A stretch of DNA of 64,000 nucleotides, taken from positions 1 through 64,000 of the forward strand of contig JBBCGY010000002.1 in assembly GCA_037200005.1 (NCBI GenBank), given 5' to 3'. Positions within the stretch are counted from its first letter, which is position 1; each line of letters starts with the position of its first letter. The position numbers and the translations under genes were made by a program. Below, piece after piece: positions 48,004 through 56,357 of the stretch. This stretch comes from Alphaproteobacteria bacterium (GTDB lineage: Bacteria > Pseudomonadota > Alphaproteobacteria > UBA9219 > RFNS01). The notes beneath the pieces are model-generated. The model ran no database searches. It saw only the letters and a program-made list of their open reading frames with translations, and had not been told where the DNA came from.

Positions 48004-51000
48004 CAGGGCTGCAGCGTGGACGGCTGCTGCTGCGGCAACGATGAAGGCGGCAGCGGGGCTTGAGGCTGCGGCGCCAGCAAAGGAGGCGCGCCGCCCGGAG
48101 GCGTATATCCCGGTATGGCGTTAACCGGCGCCGCGCCAACCAGCACCGGCTGAGGAATATATTCAGGCGGCAGGCCGGTCGGCACGGGCGCGCGCGCTTT
48201 CGGCTCGGTGCCGGGCAGGAAGGATTCGGTGATGGGCAAGAGCGCCTTCTTCGGCTTGCCGTCTTTGCCTTTTATGGCCTTACCCTCTTCGTTGAGCAAT
48301 TCCACGCCTTCCTTGGGAAGATTTTCCTGTCCCGCCCATGGCAGCAAGCCGGTCGCGGGATCGATGGTCATTTTGACGATGCCATCCTTGGGAGGCGTTT
48401 GCGCGCCCCAGGACGGCAGGCCGGTCGCAGGATCGATCGGCACTTGAACTTCCGGAGGAGGCTGGAATAGAGTCACGGAACGATTGTTTTGCAGGCCATT
48501 CGCCAAGGATATCCAGGCGGGCAGGGCGGCGGTGGCCCCCGTTTCCTTGCCGAGCGACGAGCCGTCATCCATGCCTACCCAAACCACGCCGACAAAGCCG
48601 TGATTTTGGGGGTCTTTGGGATCGCCTGCTTTCATGCCCGCGAACCACGCATCTTTCGTGCCCTTGGTATTCACGTTTGCATCGTCCACGATATTGCTGG
48701 TGCCGGTTTTGCCCGCGATGGAACGGGCGGGGAAAACTTTTCCCGCCGCTTTAGCCGTGCCGTGATCGACCACGGAGGTCAGCATATCGGTGATCAGATA
48801 TGCGGTATTCGCCTGCATGACGCGCTGCGGCGCGGGGCGTTCGGGAAGAGCTATTTCCGTTTTATCGGGATTCCTCATCTTCGTGAGGAGATGCGAGGGT
48901 TCAGCTACGCCGCCGTTAAAGATGGTCGTGAACATATTCGCCATGATAAGGGCGTTAACATCGACCGCGCCTTGAGCAAGAGACAGGCCGAGGTCCATCT
49001 TGACGCCTTCCGGAATGCCCAATTGATGCGCCCAGGTTACGAATCTCTGCGGCGTGACTTTGGCCATGAGGTCGGTGGCGACGGGATTGAGGCTTTGCGC
49101 CAAGGCTTCGCGAAGAAGAACCGGCTCGCGGAAATTCTTGTCTTCGATCACGCTCATCTTAAGGCCGCGCATGGAGATGATCCCTCCAGGCGCGAATTTA
49201 TTCTTGATTGCCTCGGGGTCGCAGACCGTGCCGGGAGTCGCTAGTCCCAATTCCAATGCTTGGGCATAGAGAGCAGGCTTGAGGGTCGATCCGGCCTGGC
49301 GCATGGCTTGCGTCGCGCGGTCGAAGCCGCCGTTGCTGCCGTCATAGCCGCCCACCAATGCGAGAATCTCCTTGGTCGCCGGATCGATGACGACCATGGC
49401 GGATTCCGCTCCCATGGCGGGGGAGAGCTGCACGCGGCCCGGCTCATTGGTTCCGGGCTGCAAAGCCAGGACTTTATCGGGGTTGCCGACAAGGCTGACG
49501 CGCATATGCGCGCCGACTTCGGCGAACTGGCTGGCCGGGACATCGTCGGGATTATAGCGCTTCAGCTGGGCCATGGTCATATAGCCGCGCAGCTTGCCGA
49601 CCCGAAACTCCACGGTCTTGGCAACGTCGTCCGCGGCCGTCACAACGCCGATGACGCCGTGATTGAAATCGCTCTTCGTCGGCATGCCCTCGAACGGAGG
49701 CTCGGCGTTATACGGCGAAGCGGAAGCGACAACGGCGTGCTTGCCCTTTTTGCCGCTCTGCGCGACTACGGATCCCGGGTTCCGGTATGGTGTCGGAACG
49801 TCCTTGCGAACCTGAAGGTTCATGCGCTTATCCAGCGCTTCCAGATTTTCGCGCACGGCCGTGCGCGCCAGCGCCTGGACACGCGGGTCGATGGTGGTTT
49901 CCACCTCGTAGCCGCCCGTCGCCTTGTATGAGGAGCCCGCGACCTGGGTCAACCGTTCGCGCACGATCCCCACGACTTCGGAGACCGGGCCGCTTGTGGC
50001 TTCCGATGGCGTCGTGATGACGATGGGCTCACTTTTTATGGACTCGGCCATCTTCTTGGCCTGGGCGGGCTCCTTGTCCAGGAAGCCTTTCTCCGCCATC
50101 TGGTCGATGATCTCATGCTGGCGCTTGATAGCGGCATTGAAATGAGCTTCGTCCTTGATCGGATTATATTTTTCCGGCGAGTTCGGTATTCCCGCCAGAA
50201 AGGCGGCTTGCGCGATCGTCAGTTCCTTGGCGTCTTTGTCGAAATAATATTTCGAAGCTTCCTGGATGCCGTAACGACCGTTAGCGTAATAATTCTCGTT
50301 GAAATAGTTTTCGAGAATCCAGTTCTTGATTGCAATTTTTTGCTGCTCTGGCGGCAGATTCTCCGCGCCCGGAGGAACTTGCTGCTCGAGTTTGATCGCG
50401 AGTTGGATTTCTTTTATTTTGCGCGTGTAGGTTTTTTCGGTATCGCCCAGAATGTTTTTGACCACCTGTTGGGTGATGGTCGATGCGCCTTGCTTCTTGT
50501 GCCCCGATACAAGGTTTTTGAAGCCAGCCCGGACTATGCCGGTATAGCTTATGCCTTCATGCTCATAGAAGCTGGCGTCTTCGGCGGCGAGCGTGGCGAG
50601 TTTGACATGGGCGGGTAGGTCGTCGAGCTTAATATTCGTGCGCCGCTCGGTATAGATTTCCGCAAGCTGGCTGCCGTCACGCGCGAGAATTTTCGTCGTT
50701 TGGGGCGCCTTATGCTCGGTCAGTTTGTGAATGTCGGGCAGTTCGCTGTTGATTTTATTCAAGGCGACTAAAGCAGGTCCGCCCACTGCGCCGCTTGCGA
50801 CGGCAGTCGCGGTCAGGCCGATCGCGGCGACCTTAAAAAATCGTCTTATCTTGCTTCTCTTTTTTGGCGGCTCAGCGGCAGGCGCATTGACCGCGGGCTG
50901 CGCGCGCGCACGGCTTTGGCCTGCGGGCGCTGGAGCGGGCTGTTGCCGAAGCTGTTGCGGCTGAATCTGTGGCAGCGGTTGAGCAGCCTGTTGCTGCTGC

Positions 51001-51110
51001 CATGCCTGCAACGGAACATAGGGGATTTGAGCCACGCCGCCCAAGCCAGCGGGACGGCGATTGGGCGAACGGTTGGAGCCTCGCGGCGGAAATCGATTAT
51101 TGTTGTCCAT
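48003..51110 (-). CDS. mrcA: Class A penicillin-binding protein 1A
   Basis: A bifunctional peptidoglycan synthase. A Gln/Pro-rich cytoplasmic tail (about 1-85) precedes one membrane helix (KVAAIGLTATAVASGAV). The GT51 domain follows with AAEDASFYEHEGISYTGIVR and KKQGASTITQQVVKNIL, then an OB-like insert, and the transpeptidase with SxxK in AGSTLKPALY, SxN in QSLNPVA and KTG in AGKTGTSN. At 1035 residues it is long; the last 150 residues are a Pro-rich periplasmic tail with two copies of IDPATGL(P/L)(S/P)W. Start region 51111-51345 holds only a 10-bp direct repeat TTATAGAGGC. Confidence 0.94.
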   Translation of the reverse strand: MDNNNRFPPRGSNRSPNRRPAGLGGVAQIPYVPLQAWQQQQAAQPLPQIQPQQLRQQPAPAPAGQSRARAQPAVNAPAAEPPKKRSKIRRFFKVAAIGLTATAVASGAVGGPALVALNKINSELPDIHKLTEHKAPQTTKILARDGSQLAEIYTERRTNIKLDDLPAHVKLATLAAEDASFYEHEGISYTGIVRAGFKNLVSGHKKQGASTITQQVVKNILGDTEKTYTRKIKEIQLAIKLEQQVPPGAENLPPEQQKIAIKNWILENYFNENYYANGRYGIQEASKYYFDKDAKELTIAQAAFLAGIPNSPEKYNPIKDEAHFNAAIKRQHEIIDQMAEKGFLDKEPAQAKKMAESIKSEPIVITTPSEATSGPVSEVVGIVRERLTQVAGSSYKATGGYEVETTIDPRVQALARTAVRENLEALDKRMNLQVRKDVPTPYRNPGSVVAQSGKKGKHAVVASASPYNAEPPFEGMPTKSDFNHGVIGVVTAADDVAKTVEFRVGKLRGYMTMAQLKRYNPDDVPASQFAEVGAHMRVSLVGNPDKVLALQPGTNEPGRVQLSPAMGAESAMVVIDPATKEILALVGGYDGSNGGFDRATQAMRQAGSTLKPALYAQALELGLATPGTVCDPEAIKNKFAPGGIISMRGLKMSVIEDKNFREPVLLREALAQSLNPVATDLMAKVTPQRFVTWAHQLGIPEGVKMDLGLSLAQGAVDVNALIMANMFTTIFNGGVAEPSHLLTKMRNPDKTEIALPERPAPQRVMQANTAYLITDMLTSVVDHGTAKAAGKVFPARSIAGKTGTSNIVDDANVNTKGTKDAWFAGMKAGDPKDPQNHGFVGVVWVGMDDGSSLGKETGATAALPAWISLANGLQNNRSVTLFQPPPEVQVPIDPATGLPSWGAQTPPKDGIVKMTIDPATGLLPWAGQENLPKEGVELLNEEGKAIKGKDGKPKKALLPITESFLPGTEPKARAPVPTGLPPEYIPQPVLVGAAPVNAIPGYTPPGGAPPLLAPQPQAPLPPSSLPQQQPSTLQP

Positions 51111-51351
51111 TGTAATGCGTCTATGCGTTGTTATCGAAGCCTTGGATAATTATATAACCGGAATCGGATGAAAGTAATAACGCCACCTTCGCAGGCTACC
51201 AAAGATTGGTAAACATGCTCTTTATAGAGGCTTATAGAGGCGAGGGGCGAAGCTTTTGAGGTAATATAATACCCCACAAATAAACGCCTGATATTCCTTG
51301 ACATAGCGAGCCGTCTGCCGATACAAAGGCGCACGTTAATGGAGTATGAAC

Positions 51352-51885
51352 ATGGCAACCAAGGCAAACAAACCCGCGCCCGCGATAACCGCGGCCAAGA
51401 AAGTCGCGGTCAAGAGAACCCCCACCAAGACTTTTGCGCTCCGGCATCAGGACGTTAAAAAGCATTGGGTATTATTCGACGCCGAAGGCGTCATCCTGGG
51501 CCGTCTGGCCTCGGCGATCGCGATGACGCTGCGCGGCAAGACCAAGGCGATTTATACGCCGTCGGTCGATTGCGGCGACAATGTCATCGTCATCAATGCC
51601 GAGAAGGTCAAAATGACCGGCAAGAAGGCGACCGACAAGGTTTACTATTATCACACCGGCTTCGTCGGCGGGATCAAAGAGCGCACGCGCGACAAGATGC
51701 TGGCGGGCAAGTTCCCCGAGCGGGTCATCGAGCTTGCGGTGCAGCGCATGATGCCGCGCGGCCCGCTGGCGCGGCGGCAGCTTACCAACCTGCGCGTCTA
51801 TAAGGGCGCTGAGCACCCTCATGCGGCGCAGGCTCCGACCGTGATTGATTTCGCGTCCCGCAACCCCAAGAATAAAAGAGGCTAA
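51352..51885 (+). CDS. rplM: 50S ribosomal protein L13
   Basis: A 177-residue L13, against about 142 in E. coli. The core starts at [20 protein letters not shown] near residue 38 and has [32 protein letters not shown] and [14 protein letters not shown]. The first 35 residues are a Lys/Ala/Thr/Pro-rich extension. The ATG at 51352 has GGAG 7 nt upstream; an ATG two codons earlier is too close to that site. It is followed by rpsI 2 bp later. Confidence 0.96.
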   Translation: MATKANKPAPAITAAKKVAVKRTPTKTFALRHQDVKKHWVLFDAEGVILGRLASAIAMTLRGKTKAIYTPSVDCGDNVIVINAEKVKMTGKKATDKVYYYHTGFVGGIKERTRDKMLAGKFPERVIELAVQRMMPRGPLARRQLTNLRVYKGAEHPHAAQAPTVIDFASRNPKNKRG

Positions 51886-51887
51886 GC

Positions 51888-52460
51888 ATGGCTTCTCCCA
51901 CTGACGACACCCCCAAGCCCGCCCGCGCGCCTCGCGCGCCGCGTGCGAAGGCCGCGCCGCTTGCCGAGCTGAAGACGATCGGCAAGGCAGCCGCGAAGCC
52001 GGAAGCGCCCGTGGCGGCGGTTGTTGCGCCGCCCGCGCCGCAGCATGATCCCAACGAACCGAAACTGGACAAATTCGGCCGCGCCTACGCGACCGGCAAG
52101 CGCAAGAACGCCGTCGCCCGCGTATGGATCAAGCCGGGCAATGGCAAGATCGTCGTGAACGGCCGCAGCATCGAGACTTATTTCGCGCGTCCGGTTCTGC
52201 AGATGGTGGTACGCCAGCCTTTCGCTATCGCGGATCGCAGCACGCAATTCGATGTCGACGTCAATGTCGTCGGCGGCGGGCTTTCGGGCCAGGCCGGCGC
52301 CGTCAAGCACGGCATCTCCAAGGCGCTGACTTATTTCGAGCCCGCGCTGCGCCCGGTTCTGAAAAAGGCCAAATTCCTCACCCGCGACAGCCGCGTGGTC
52401 GAACGCAAGAAATACGGCAAGCCCAAAGCGCGCAAGAGCTTCCAGTTCAGCAAGCGGTAA
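51888..52460 (+). CDS. rpsI: 30S ribosomal protein S9
   Basis: A 190-residue S9, against about 130 in E. coli. The core from about residue 62 has [60 protein letters not shown], and the C-terminal tail [17 protein letters not shown] that reaches the P-site tRNA. The first 60 residues are an Ala/Pro/Lys-rich extension. It shares the rplM transcript, which ends in the terminator at 52483-52512. Confidence 0.96.
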   Translation: MASPTDDTPKPARAPRAPRAKAAPLAELKTIGKAAAKPEAPVAAVVAPPAPQHDPNEPKLDKFGRAYATGKRKNAVARVWIKPGNGKIVVNGRSIETYFARPVLQMVVRQPFAIADRSTQFDVDVNVVGGGLSGQAGAVKHGISKALTYFEPALRPVLKKAKFLTRDSRVVERKKYGKPKARKSFQFSKR

Positions 52461-52482
52461 GCTTCTTATCCTGTTGTTATGT

Positions 52483-52512
52483 AAAGGGCGTTCCGGTTGG
52501 AGCGCCCTTTTT
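52483..52512 (+). terminator. Rho-independent terminator of rplM-rpsI
   Basis: AAAGGGCGTTCC and GGAGCGCCCTTT pair into an 11-12 bp stem (one G-U) with a GGTT loop, directly followed by a T-run. It starts 22 bp after the rpsI stop. Confidence 0.9.
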
Positions 52513-52660
52513 CGTTATGGGTTCAGCATGGAATATTGTTACCTTGGCGCCTTAGCATTGCCCTGTCGCCGCCACATATCGGCCATGAACCGGAACTAAG
52601 AATCTAATTCGGGAAACGGAAGCATCCGCGCAATCCCGCAACCACTGACGGAGGATCAAT

Positions 52661-53200
52661 ATGACGACATTCACCAATTCTTTGCGGCGCACCGTGGCTG
52701 CGGCTGCTTTGCTCGGCGTGCTCGCCGGACCTGCTTATGCGGCCACGGGCGACACCGTGACGCTTCAGAAAGAAAGCCCCGCCTCGATGAAGGAAGCATG
52801 GGGAAAGATGAGCCCGGAAGAACGGGGCGAAGCCCATAACCAGAAACTGCATGACGAACTCGGCATCACTGCCGCGCAGGAAGCGCAATGGAAGGTCGTC
52901 GCACAGGTCATGCATGACAACCATGCGGCTATGCGCGCTTCTTTCGCCGAGCGCCATAAGGAAGGGGAAAGCGCGAGCGCGCTCGACAATCTGCGCTTTC
53001 AGCAAAAGATGGCGCAGAGCCATGCCGAAGGCGTAGGCAAGCTGCTGACGGCTTTCGAGCCGCTCTATAACAGCATGTCCGAGGAACAGAAGAAGGCCGC
53101 CGACGCGTCCTTCGGAAAATTTAAGGGCGGCGGCAAAGGAGAGCATCGCTTTGGCGGCAAAGGCGGCGGTCATGGCAGGTCCATGAGAGAAGGCCAATAA
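52661..53200 (+). CDS. Spy/CpxP-like periplasmic protein (LTXXQ family)
   Basis: A 179-residue exported protein. The signal peptide ends in GPAYAATG (cleavage after AYA near residue 29). The mature part has the helical pattern of Spy/CpxP proteins: ELGITAAQEAQWKVVAQVM, with ITAAQ in place of the usual LTxxQ, a second helix pair, and MSEEQKKAADASF as the second copy. The tail is Gly/Lys/His-rich. Spy is an ATP-independent chaperone, and relatives sense envelope or metal stress. The start has GGAGGATC upstream. Confidence 0.8.
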   Translation: MTTFTNSLRRTVAAAALLGVLAGPAYAATGDTVTLQKESPASMKEAWGKMSPEERGEAHNQKLHDELGITAAQEAQWKVVAQVMHDNHAAMRASFAERHKEGESASALDNLRFQQKMAQSHAEGVGKLLTAFEPLYNSMSEEQKKAADASFGKFKGGGKGEHRFGGKGGGHGRSMREGQ

Positions 53201-53218
53201 TCAGTCGCGCGCTCGATG

Positions 53219-53245
53219 GCGAATCCGGCAAAGCGCCGGATTCGC
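53219..53245 (+). repeat. Intergenic hairpin
   Basis: GCGAATCCGGC and GCCGGATTCGC form a perfect 11-bp stem with a 5-base loop in the gap between the Spy-like gene and the next secreted protein. It is not followed by a T-run. It may stabilise the upstream mRNA end or act as a weak terminator. Confidence 0.6.
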
Positions 53246-53277
53246 TTCAAGCGGAGGGGAGAGAGAAGGAGATCATC

Positions 53278-53673
53278 ATGAACAGCCGAAAAATGCCGAT
53301 TCAGGCGTTTCTTACTCGTTGCGGCACGGCAGTGGCTTTATCGCTGGTGTTGAGCGCCGTTATGGCGGTTCCTTCATCCATGCCGGCAAAAGCCGACAGA
53401 GATCGGCGTCAGGGAGACCATCATGACCATCATGACCGGGGCCGGCATGGCGGCCATGATTGGAATCGCGGGCGCAATCATGGGCCCACGGTCGTCATAC
53501 GCCCTGGTTATCCGCCATATTACACCTACTATGGATATCCGTCGCGGCCCGTCTATGCGCCGCCGGTCATCTATACTAATCCGACGGTGATCTATACCAA
53601 CCCGCCGGTGATTTATACGGCGCCTTATTACGCGCAGCGCCCCGCGCCGAGCTTCTTTTTCTCGGTCGATTAG
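53278..53673 (+). CDS. Small secreted Tyr/Pro/His-rich protein
   Basis: A 131-residue protein of unknown function. A signal peptide (ALSLVLSAVMAVPSSMPAKA) is followed by a His/Arg/Asp-rich segment (GDHHDHHDRGRHGGHDWNRG) and a Pro/Tyr-rich part. The latter contains three near-copies of P(P/T)VIYTNP, and the protein ends in FFFSVD. The His cluster suggests metal binding and the aromatic repeats a surface or cell-wall role, both inferences. It lies downstream of the Spy-like gene, with a strong AAGGAG ribosome site. Confidence 0.7.
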   Translation: MNSRKMPIQAFLTRCGTAVALSLVLSAVMAVPSSMPAKADRDRRQGDHHDHHDRGRHGGHDWNRGRNHGPTVVIRPGYPPYYTYYGYPSRPVYAPPVIYTNPTVIYTNPPVIYTAPYYAQRPAPSFFFSVD

Positions 53674-53721
53674 AAGAATCGCCGCATTGACCGCCGCGCT
53701 TGTTATGGCCGATGATAAGGC

Positions 53722-54240
53722 ATGAGCAACGCACCCATCATCATGCCCTATAAGGGCATCTGGCCGAAGATCGATCCGGCGGCTTTCGTCGCTCCCGGCG
53801 CGGTCGTTATCGGCGACGTGGAGATCGGGCCGGAAAGCTCGATATGGCCCGGCTGCGTCTTGCGCGGCGACGTTCACGTCATTCGTATCGGCGCGCGGAC
53901 GAATATCCAGGACGGCACCGTCATTCACGTCACGACAGGCGGGCAGGGGACGCATGTCGGCTCCGGCGTCACCGTGGGGCATATGGTGGTGCTGCATGAT
54001 TGCACGATCGAGGATAATGCTTTCGTCGGCATGAAATCCTGCGTCATGGATCGGGCGCGCATCAAAAGCCAAGGCATGCTGGCGACGATGGGGTTGCTGA
54101 CGGCGGGAAAAGTCATTTCCGGCGGCGAGCTATGGGCGGGCAATCCCGCCAAGCTCTGGCGCGCTCTCAAACCCGAAGAAATCGCCGAATTTCATCATCG
54201 CGCCGATCATTATGCGCAGCTGGCGGCGAGTTATCGGTGA
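53722..54240 (+). CDS. Gamma-carbonic anhydrase family protein
   Basis: A 172-residue left-handed beta-helix protein of the gamma-carbonic anhydrase/PaaY type. It has hexapeptide repeats (VIGDVEIGPESSIWPGCVLR, NIQDGTVIHV), and zinc ligands fit the His residues in THVGSGVTVGHMVVLHDCTI. A short C-terminal helix with ELWAGNPAKLWRALK ends the family pattern. Whether it hydrates CO2 or is an acyltransferase-like relative cannot be decided from sequence. Confidence 0.9.
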   Translation: MSNAPIIMPYKGIWPKIDPAAFVAPGAVVIGDVEIGPESSIWPGCVLRGDVHVIRIGARTNIQDGTVIHVTTGGQGTHVGSGVTVGHMVVLHDCTIEDNAFVGMKSCVMDRARIKSQGMLATMGLLTAGKVISGGELWAGNPAKLWRALKPEEIAEFHHRADHYAQLAASYR

Positions 54241-54247
54241 ATGCCGG

Positions 54248-55126
54248 TCATTCCAGAATAAGAAGATTCTTGTCGGGTACGCCTGTCTCGTCCACCGAGA
54301 CGCTGAAATCAGGAATTTTGCCGTAACAGGGGCTGCCCTTCGGGCAAGCGGAATTCGGATCGAAGCCCCGGAACTCGATTTTGCATAATTTCCTGCCCGG
54401 GAGGGGAGGGGCTTTTACGCAATTGAGCCGCACGGTGTCGCCTGATTTCACCAGGCGTCCGCTGGTGACGGTCGGACTCAGGCGGCCTTTTCTGACCTGC
54501 CCGCTATCGTCTTCCACCAGAACATTCATCCACGGCATGGATGTCTGCGCCAGATTGCCAAGATAAAAGAAGGCCACGGGATAGTTCATAAGAAAGCTAA
54601 GCTTGTCCGCCCAGTCGCTGACGGCCGGTTTGCTCGGCGATATATGTTTTGCGGTTTTATAGTCCTCTTCGGAAAACTGGCCAATCTCCGTCACGAGGCT
54701 TACGGTCGTCGCGAATTCCGGATGACCGATTTTGACGCCGGTGATTTTATAGGTTTCGCCCTGGCGAAGCTCCCGGAACGTAACTTGGCCGCCGCCGCCA
54801 AACGTCTCTTTGCCGGACGAGAAGCCGCCGCTTCCATCGGAATATGTCCGCAAATAGCCATTCTCGTTAATAGTGACATAGCCATCGTTCAGGATGGGGA
54901 AAACCAGCGGGTTCCTTGCGACGGTCATATTGAAAGCGATGGCGGCGATGCATGCAAGCATGGTTCCGGTCATGGCCTTGCGGGATATCTTTTTGGCGAG
55001 GGCTATCGCGGCGAGCATGAAGGGAAGGGCCGGCGCAAAGCCGGAAAAGCCGTAGTTTACGGCTCCCGCCGCGATAAAAATCGCGCAGATGCCATAAAAG
55101 AGTTTGGCGATATTTTTTCGGGGCAT
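54248..55126 (-). CDS. Hypothetical membrane protein
   Basis: I do not recognise this 292-residue protein. Three hydrophobic segments lie in the first 80 residues (LFYGICAIFIAAGAVNYGF, ALPFMLAAIALA, GTMLACIAAIAFNMTVA). A soluble domain follows with beta-like stretches and four cysteines near the C-terminus (LNCVKAPPLPGRKLCK, ACPKGSPCYGK), which could form disulfides outside the cell. The ATG at 55126 has AGG 7 nt upstream. Its start lies only 11 bp after the repeat copy of the phaC end, so it was probably directly behind phaC before the islet arrived. Confidence 0.6.
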   Translation of the reverse strand: MPRKNIAKLFYGICAIFIAAGAVNYGFSGFAPALPFMLAAIALAKKISRKAMTGTMLACIAAIAFNMTVARNPLVFPILNDGYVTINENGYLRTYSDGSGGFSSGKETFGGGGQVTFRELRQGETYKITGVKIGHPEFATTVSLVTEIGQFSEEDYKTAKHISPSKPAVSDWADKLSFLMNYPVAFFYLGNLAQTSMPWMNVLVEDDSGQVRKGRLSPTVTSGRLVKSGDTVRLNCVKAPPLPGRKLCKIEFRGFDPNSACPKGSPCYGKIPDFSVSVDETGVPDKNLLILE

Positions 55127-55137
55127 AAGCGCGCCTG

Positions 55138-55179
55138 TCAAACCGCCCGCACGCGTGCATAACTGCCCGCGTCTTCGAT
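55138..55179 (-). repeat. Copy of the phaC 3' end (right-hand direct repeat)
   Basis: These 42 bp repeat the last 45 bp of phaC (56358-56402): the first 32 bp on the plus strand are exact, then 3 bp are missing in frame. On the minus strand it encodes IEDAGSYARVRAV and a stop, against IEDAPGSYARVRAV at the phaC end. An ATG at 55191-55189, overlapping the acetyltransferase stop as ATGA, opens a 17-codon frame MNDHIEDAGSYARVRAV. Confidence 0.9.
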
Positions 55180-55187
55180 ATGATCAT

Positions 55188-55670
55188 TCATAAGAAAGCC
55201 AACTGCATCGGAACGAATAACACATCATTCATATTCTGCATAGGTCCAGTGACTGAGAATCCAAGCCTCTCGTACGCCGCTACGGCATTCTTTGAAGAAT
55301 TGACCGTAAAGATACCGGAGTTGCTTTCCTTTCGGCATTCAGCCACTGCGTATTCCCACAGCCGTCGTCCCAATCCTTGGCACTGCAAGGATTCAGCAAC
55401 GAATAAATGAAACAGATGCGCGTTATCGCGAATGCCTGCCAGCCCCACCAATTCGTGATCCGCCTCGGCAAGGTGGTATCGGAAATTTCCGTTGATGCGT
55501 TCCCGCATTTTCGCGGGCGTGTGATCCGAAAGAAATTGCGCGCGCCCTCGCTCCGAGAACTCAAACAGGATAAATTTTTCTGCCAGATTCACGATGAATG
55601 TCGACATTAACTCGGCATCATTAGCGTTCGCGGGCCTGATGGAAACGGATTCGGCCCATTTGCCAGGCAT
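55188..55670 (-). CDS. GNAT-family acetyltransferase coupled to HicB
   Basis: A 160-residue GNAT protein: SIRPANANDAELMSTFIVNL at the N-terminus, then HLFHLFVAESLQCQGLGRRL with the acetyl-CoA loop Q-x-x-G-x-G/R, and SSKNAVAAYERLGFSVTG at the end. Its ATG shares one base with the hicB stop (TGATG), so it is translated with the antitoxin. It could be cargo, an extra toxin (some GNAT proteins acetylate tRNA) or a resistance enzyme; the sequence does not decide. Confidence 0.8.
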   Translation of the reverse strand: MPGKWAESVSIRPANANDAELMSTFIVNLAEKFILFEFSERGRAQFLSDHTPAKMRERINGNFRYHLAEADHELVGLAGIRDNAHLFHLFVAESLQCQGLGRRLWEYAVAECRKESNSGIFTVNSSKNAVAAYERLGFSVTGPMQNMNDVLFVPMQLAFL

Positions 55671-56107
55671 CAAGTCGACACCAGCACGACATTGACCCGT
55701 TGCCCCAGCGCGGCATAAGCGGCTTCCACCTGATCGATCCGGCTATGATGCGTGAGGTCGAGCAGTCTGTCGACTTCCATTAAATGCTTGCCCATCCGTC
55801 GGGCAAGTGCGGTCTTGGTGATTTTCTGCGTCCGCATCTGCTGATATAGCCCCAGCTTCATTTCGCCGCGCAATGACGGGAAAATCAGGGGACGCCGGCG
55901 CCGCGCCGACGGTTTGGGCAAATCTTTGCCCTGATCGACATAAAAGGACAGGCCGGTCTCCAGGGCATCCGACGCATGGGCCAATGCTTCTTCCAGCGAG
56001 TCGCCTTGCGTAATCGCTTCGGGCACGTCCGGAAACGTCACGACAAAGCCGCGCTCGCCCGGATTATGTTGGGCAGCGTCCTCAATATCGGCGGGATAGG
56101 CGAACAT
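55670..56107 (-). CDS. hicB: HicB-family antitoxin
   Basis: A 145-residue HicB. The N-terminal half has the partial RNase H-like fold: GFVVTFPDVPEAITQGDSLE and EALAHASDALETGLSFYVD. The C-terminal half is a DNA-binding helix-turn-helix (TKTALARRMGKHLMEVDRLL). HicB neutralises HicA and represses the operon. The ATG follows GGAG and is 1 bp after the hicA stop. Confidence 0.9.
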   Translation of the reverse strand: MFAYPADIEDAAQHNPGERGFVVTFPDVPEAITQGDSLEEALAHASDALETGLSFYVDQGKDLPKPSARRRRPLIFPSLRGEMKLGLYQQMRTQKITKTALARRMGKHLMEVDRLLDLTHHSRIDQVEAAYAALGQRVNVVLVST

Positions 56108-56305
56108 CTAAATCTCCATGAAGTCTTGCCGGTCGATGCCGAGTTGTTTCAAGATGGCATACAGCGTTCCGGTCTTTATCTCTCCGGTGTGCATCGGAAT
56201 GATGCTTCGGCGGCCGCGGTGATACAGCTTGAGATGACTGCCTGTTTGGCCGCCTGTTTCCACGCCCAGCCGCCGCAACCGACGCAATGCCTCTTTTGTC
56301 TTCAT
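56108..56305 (-). CDS. hicA: HicA-family mRNA interferase toxin
   Basis: A 65-residue double-stranded RNA-binding-fold toxin that cleaves mRNA. The catalytic His is in GGQTGSHLKLYHRGRRSIIP, and the conserved MHTGEIKTGTLYAILKQLGI follows. It is the first gene of the operon, the usual HicAB order, with a promoter and paired operator repeats just upstream. Confidence 0.92.
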   Translation of the reverse strand: MKTKEALRRLRRLGVETGGQTGSHLKLYHRGRRSIIPMHTGEIKTGTLYAILKQLGIDRQDFMEI

Positions 56306-56313
56306 AAAAACCT

Positions 56314-56352
56314 AACAGATATGTTGTGTTTTGTCAACAGATGTGTTGTGTT
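56314..56352 (-). promoter_or_regulatory. hicA promoter with paired 17-bp operator repeats
   Basis: Two 17-bp direct repeats (56314-56330 and 56336-56352, 16 of 17 identical) start 22 bp apart, about two helical turns. On the minus strand a perfect TTGACA (56337-56332) lies between them, and a TAGGTT follows after 17 bp as a possible -10. This suits repression by HicB or a HicAB complex bound on one DNA face. The left repeat of the islet ends only 5 bp away. Confidence 0.7.
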
Positions 56353-56357
56353 GACAA

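Noticed and set aside
52590-52660. A possible cobalamin riboswitch before the Spy-like gene (CAATCCCGCAACCACTG)
   Set aside because: Part of it looks like the conserved core end, but the B12 box and the upstream paired elements are missing, and the downstream gene has no link to cobalamin.
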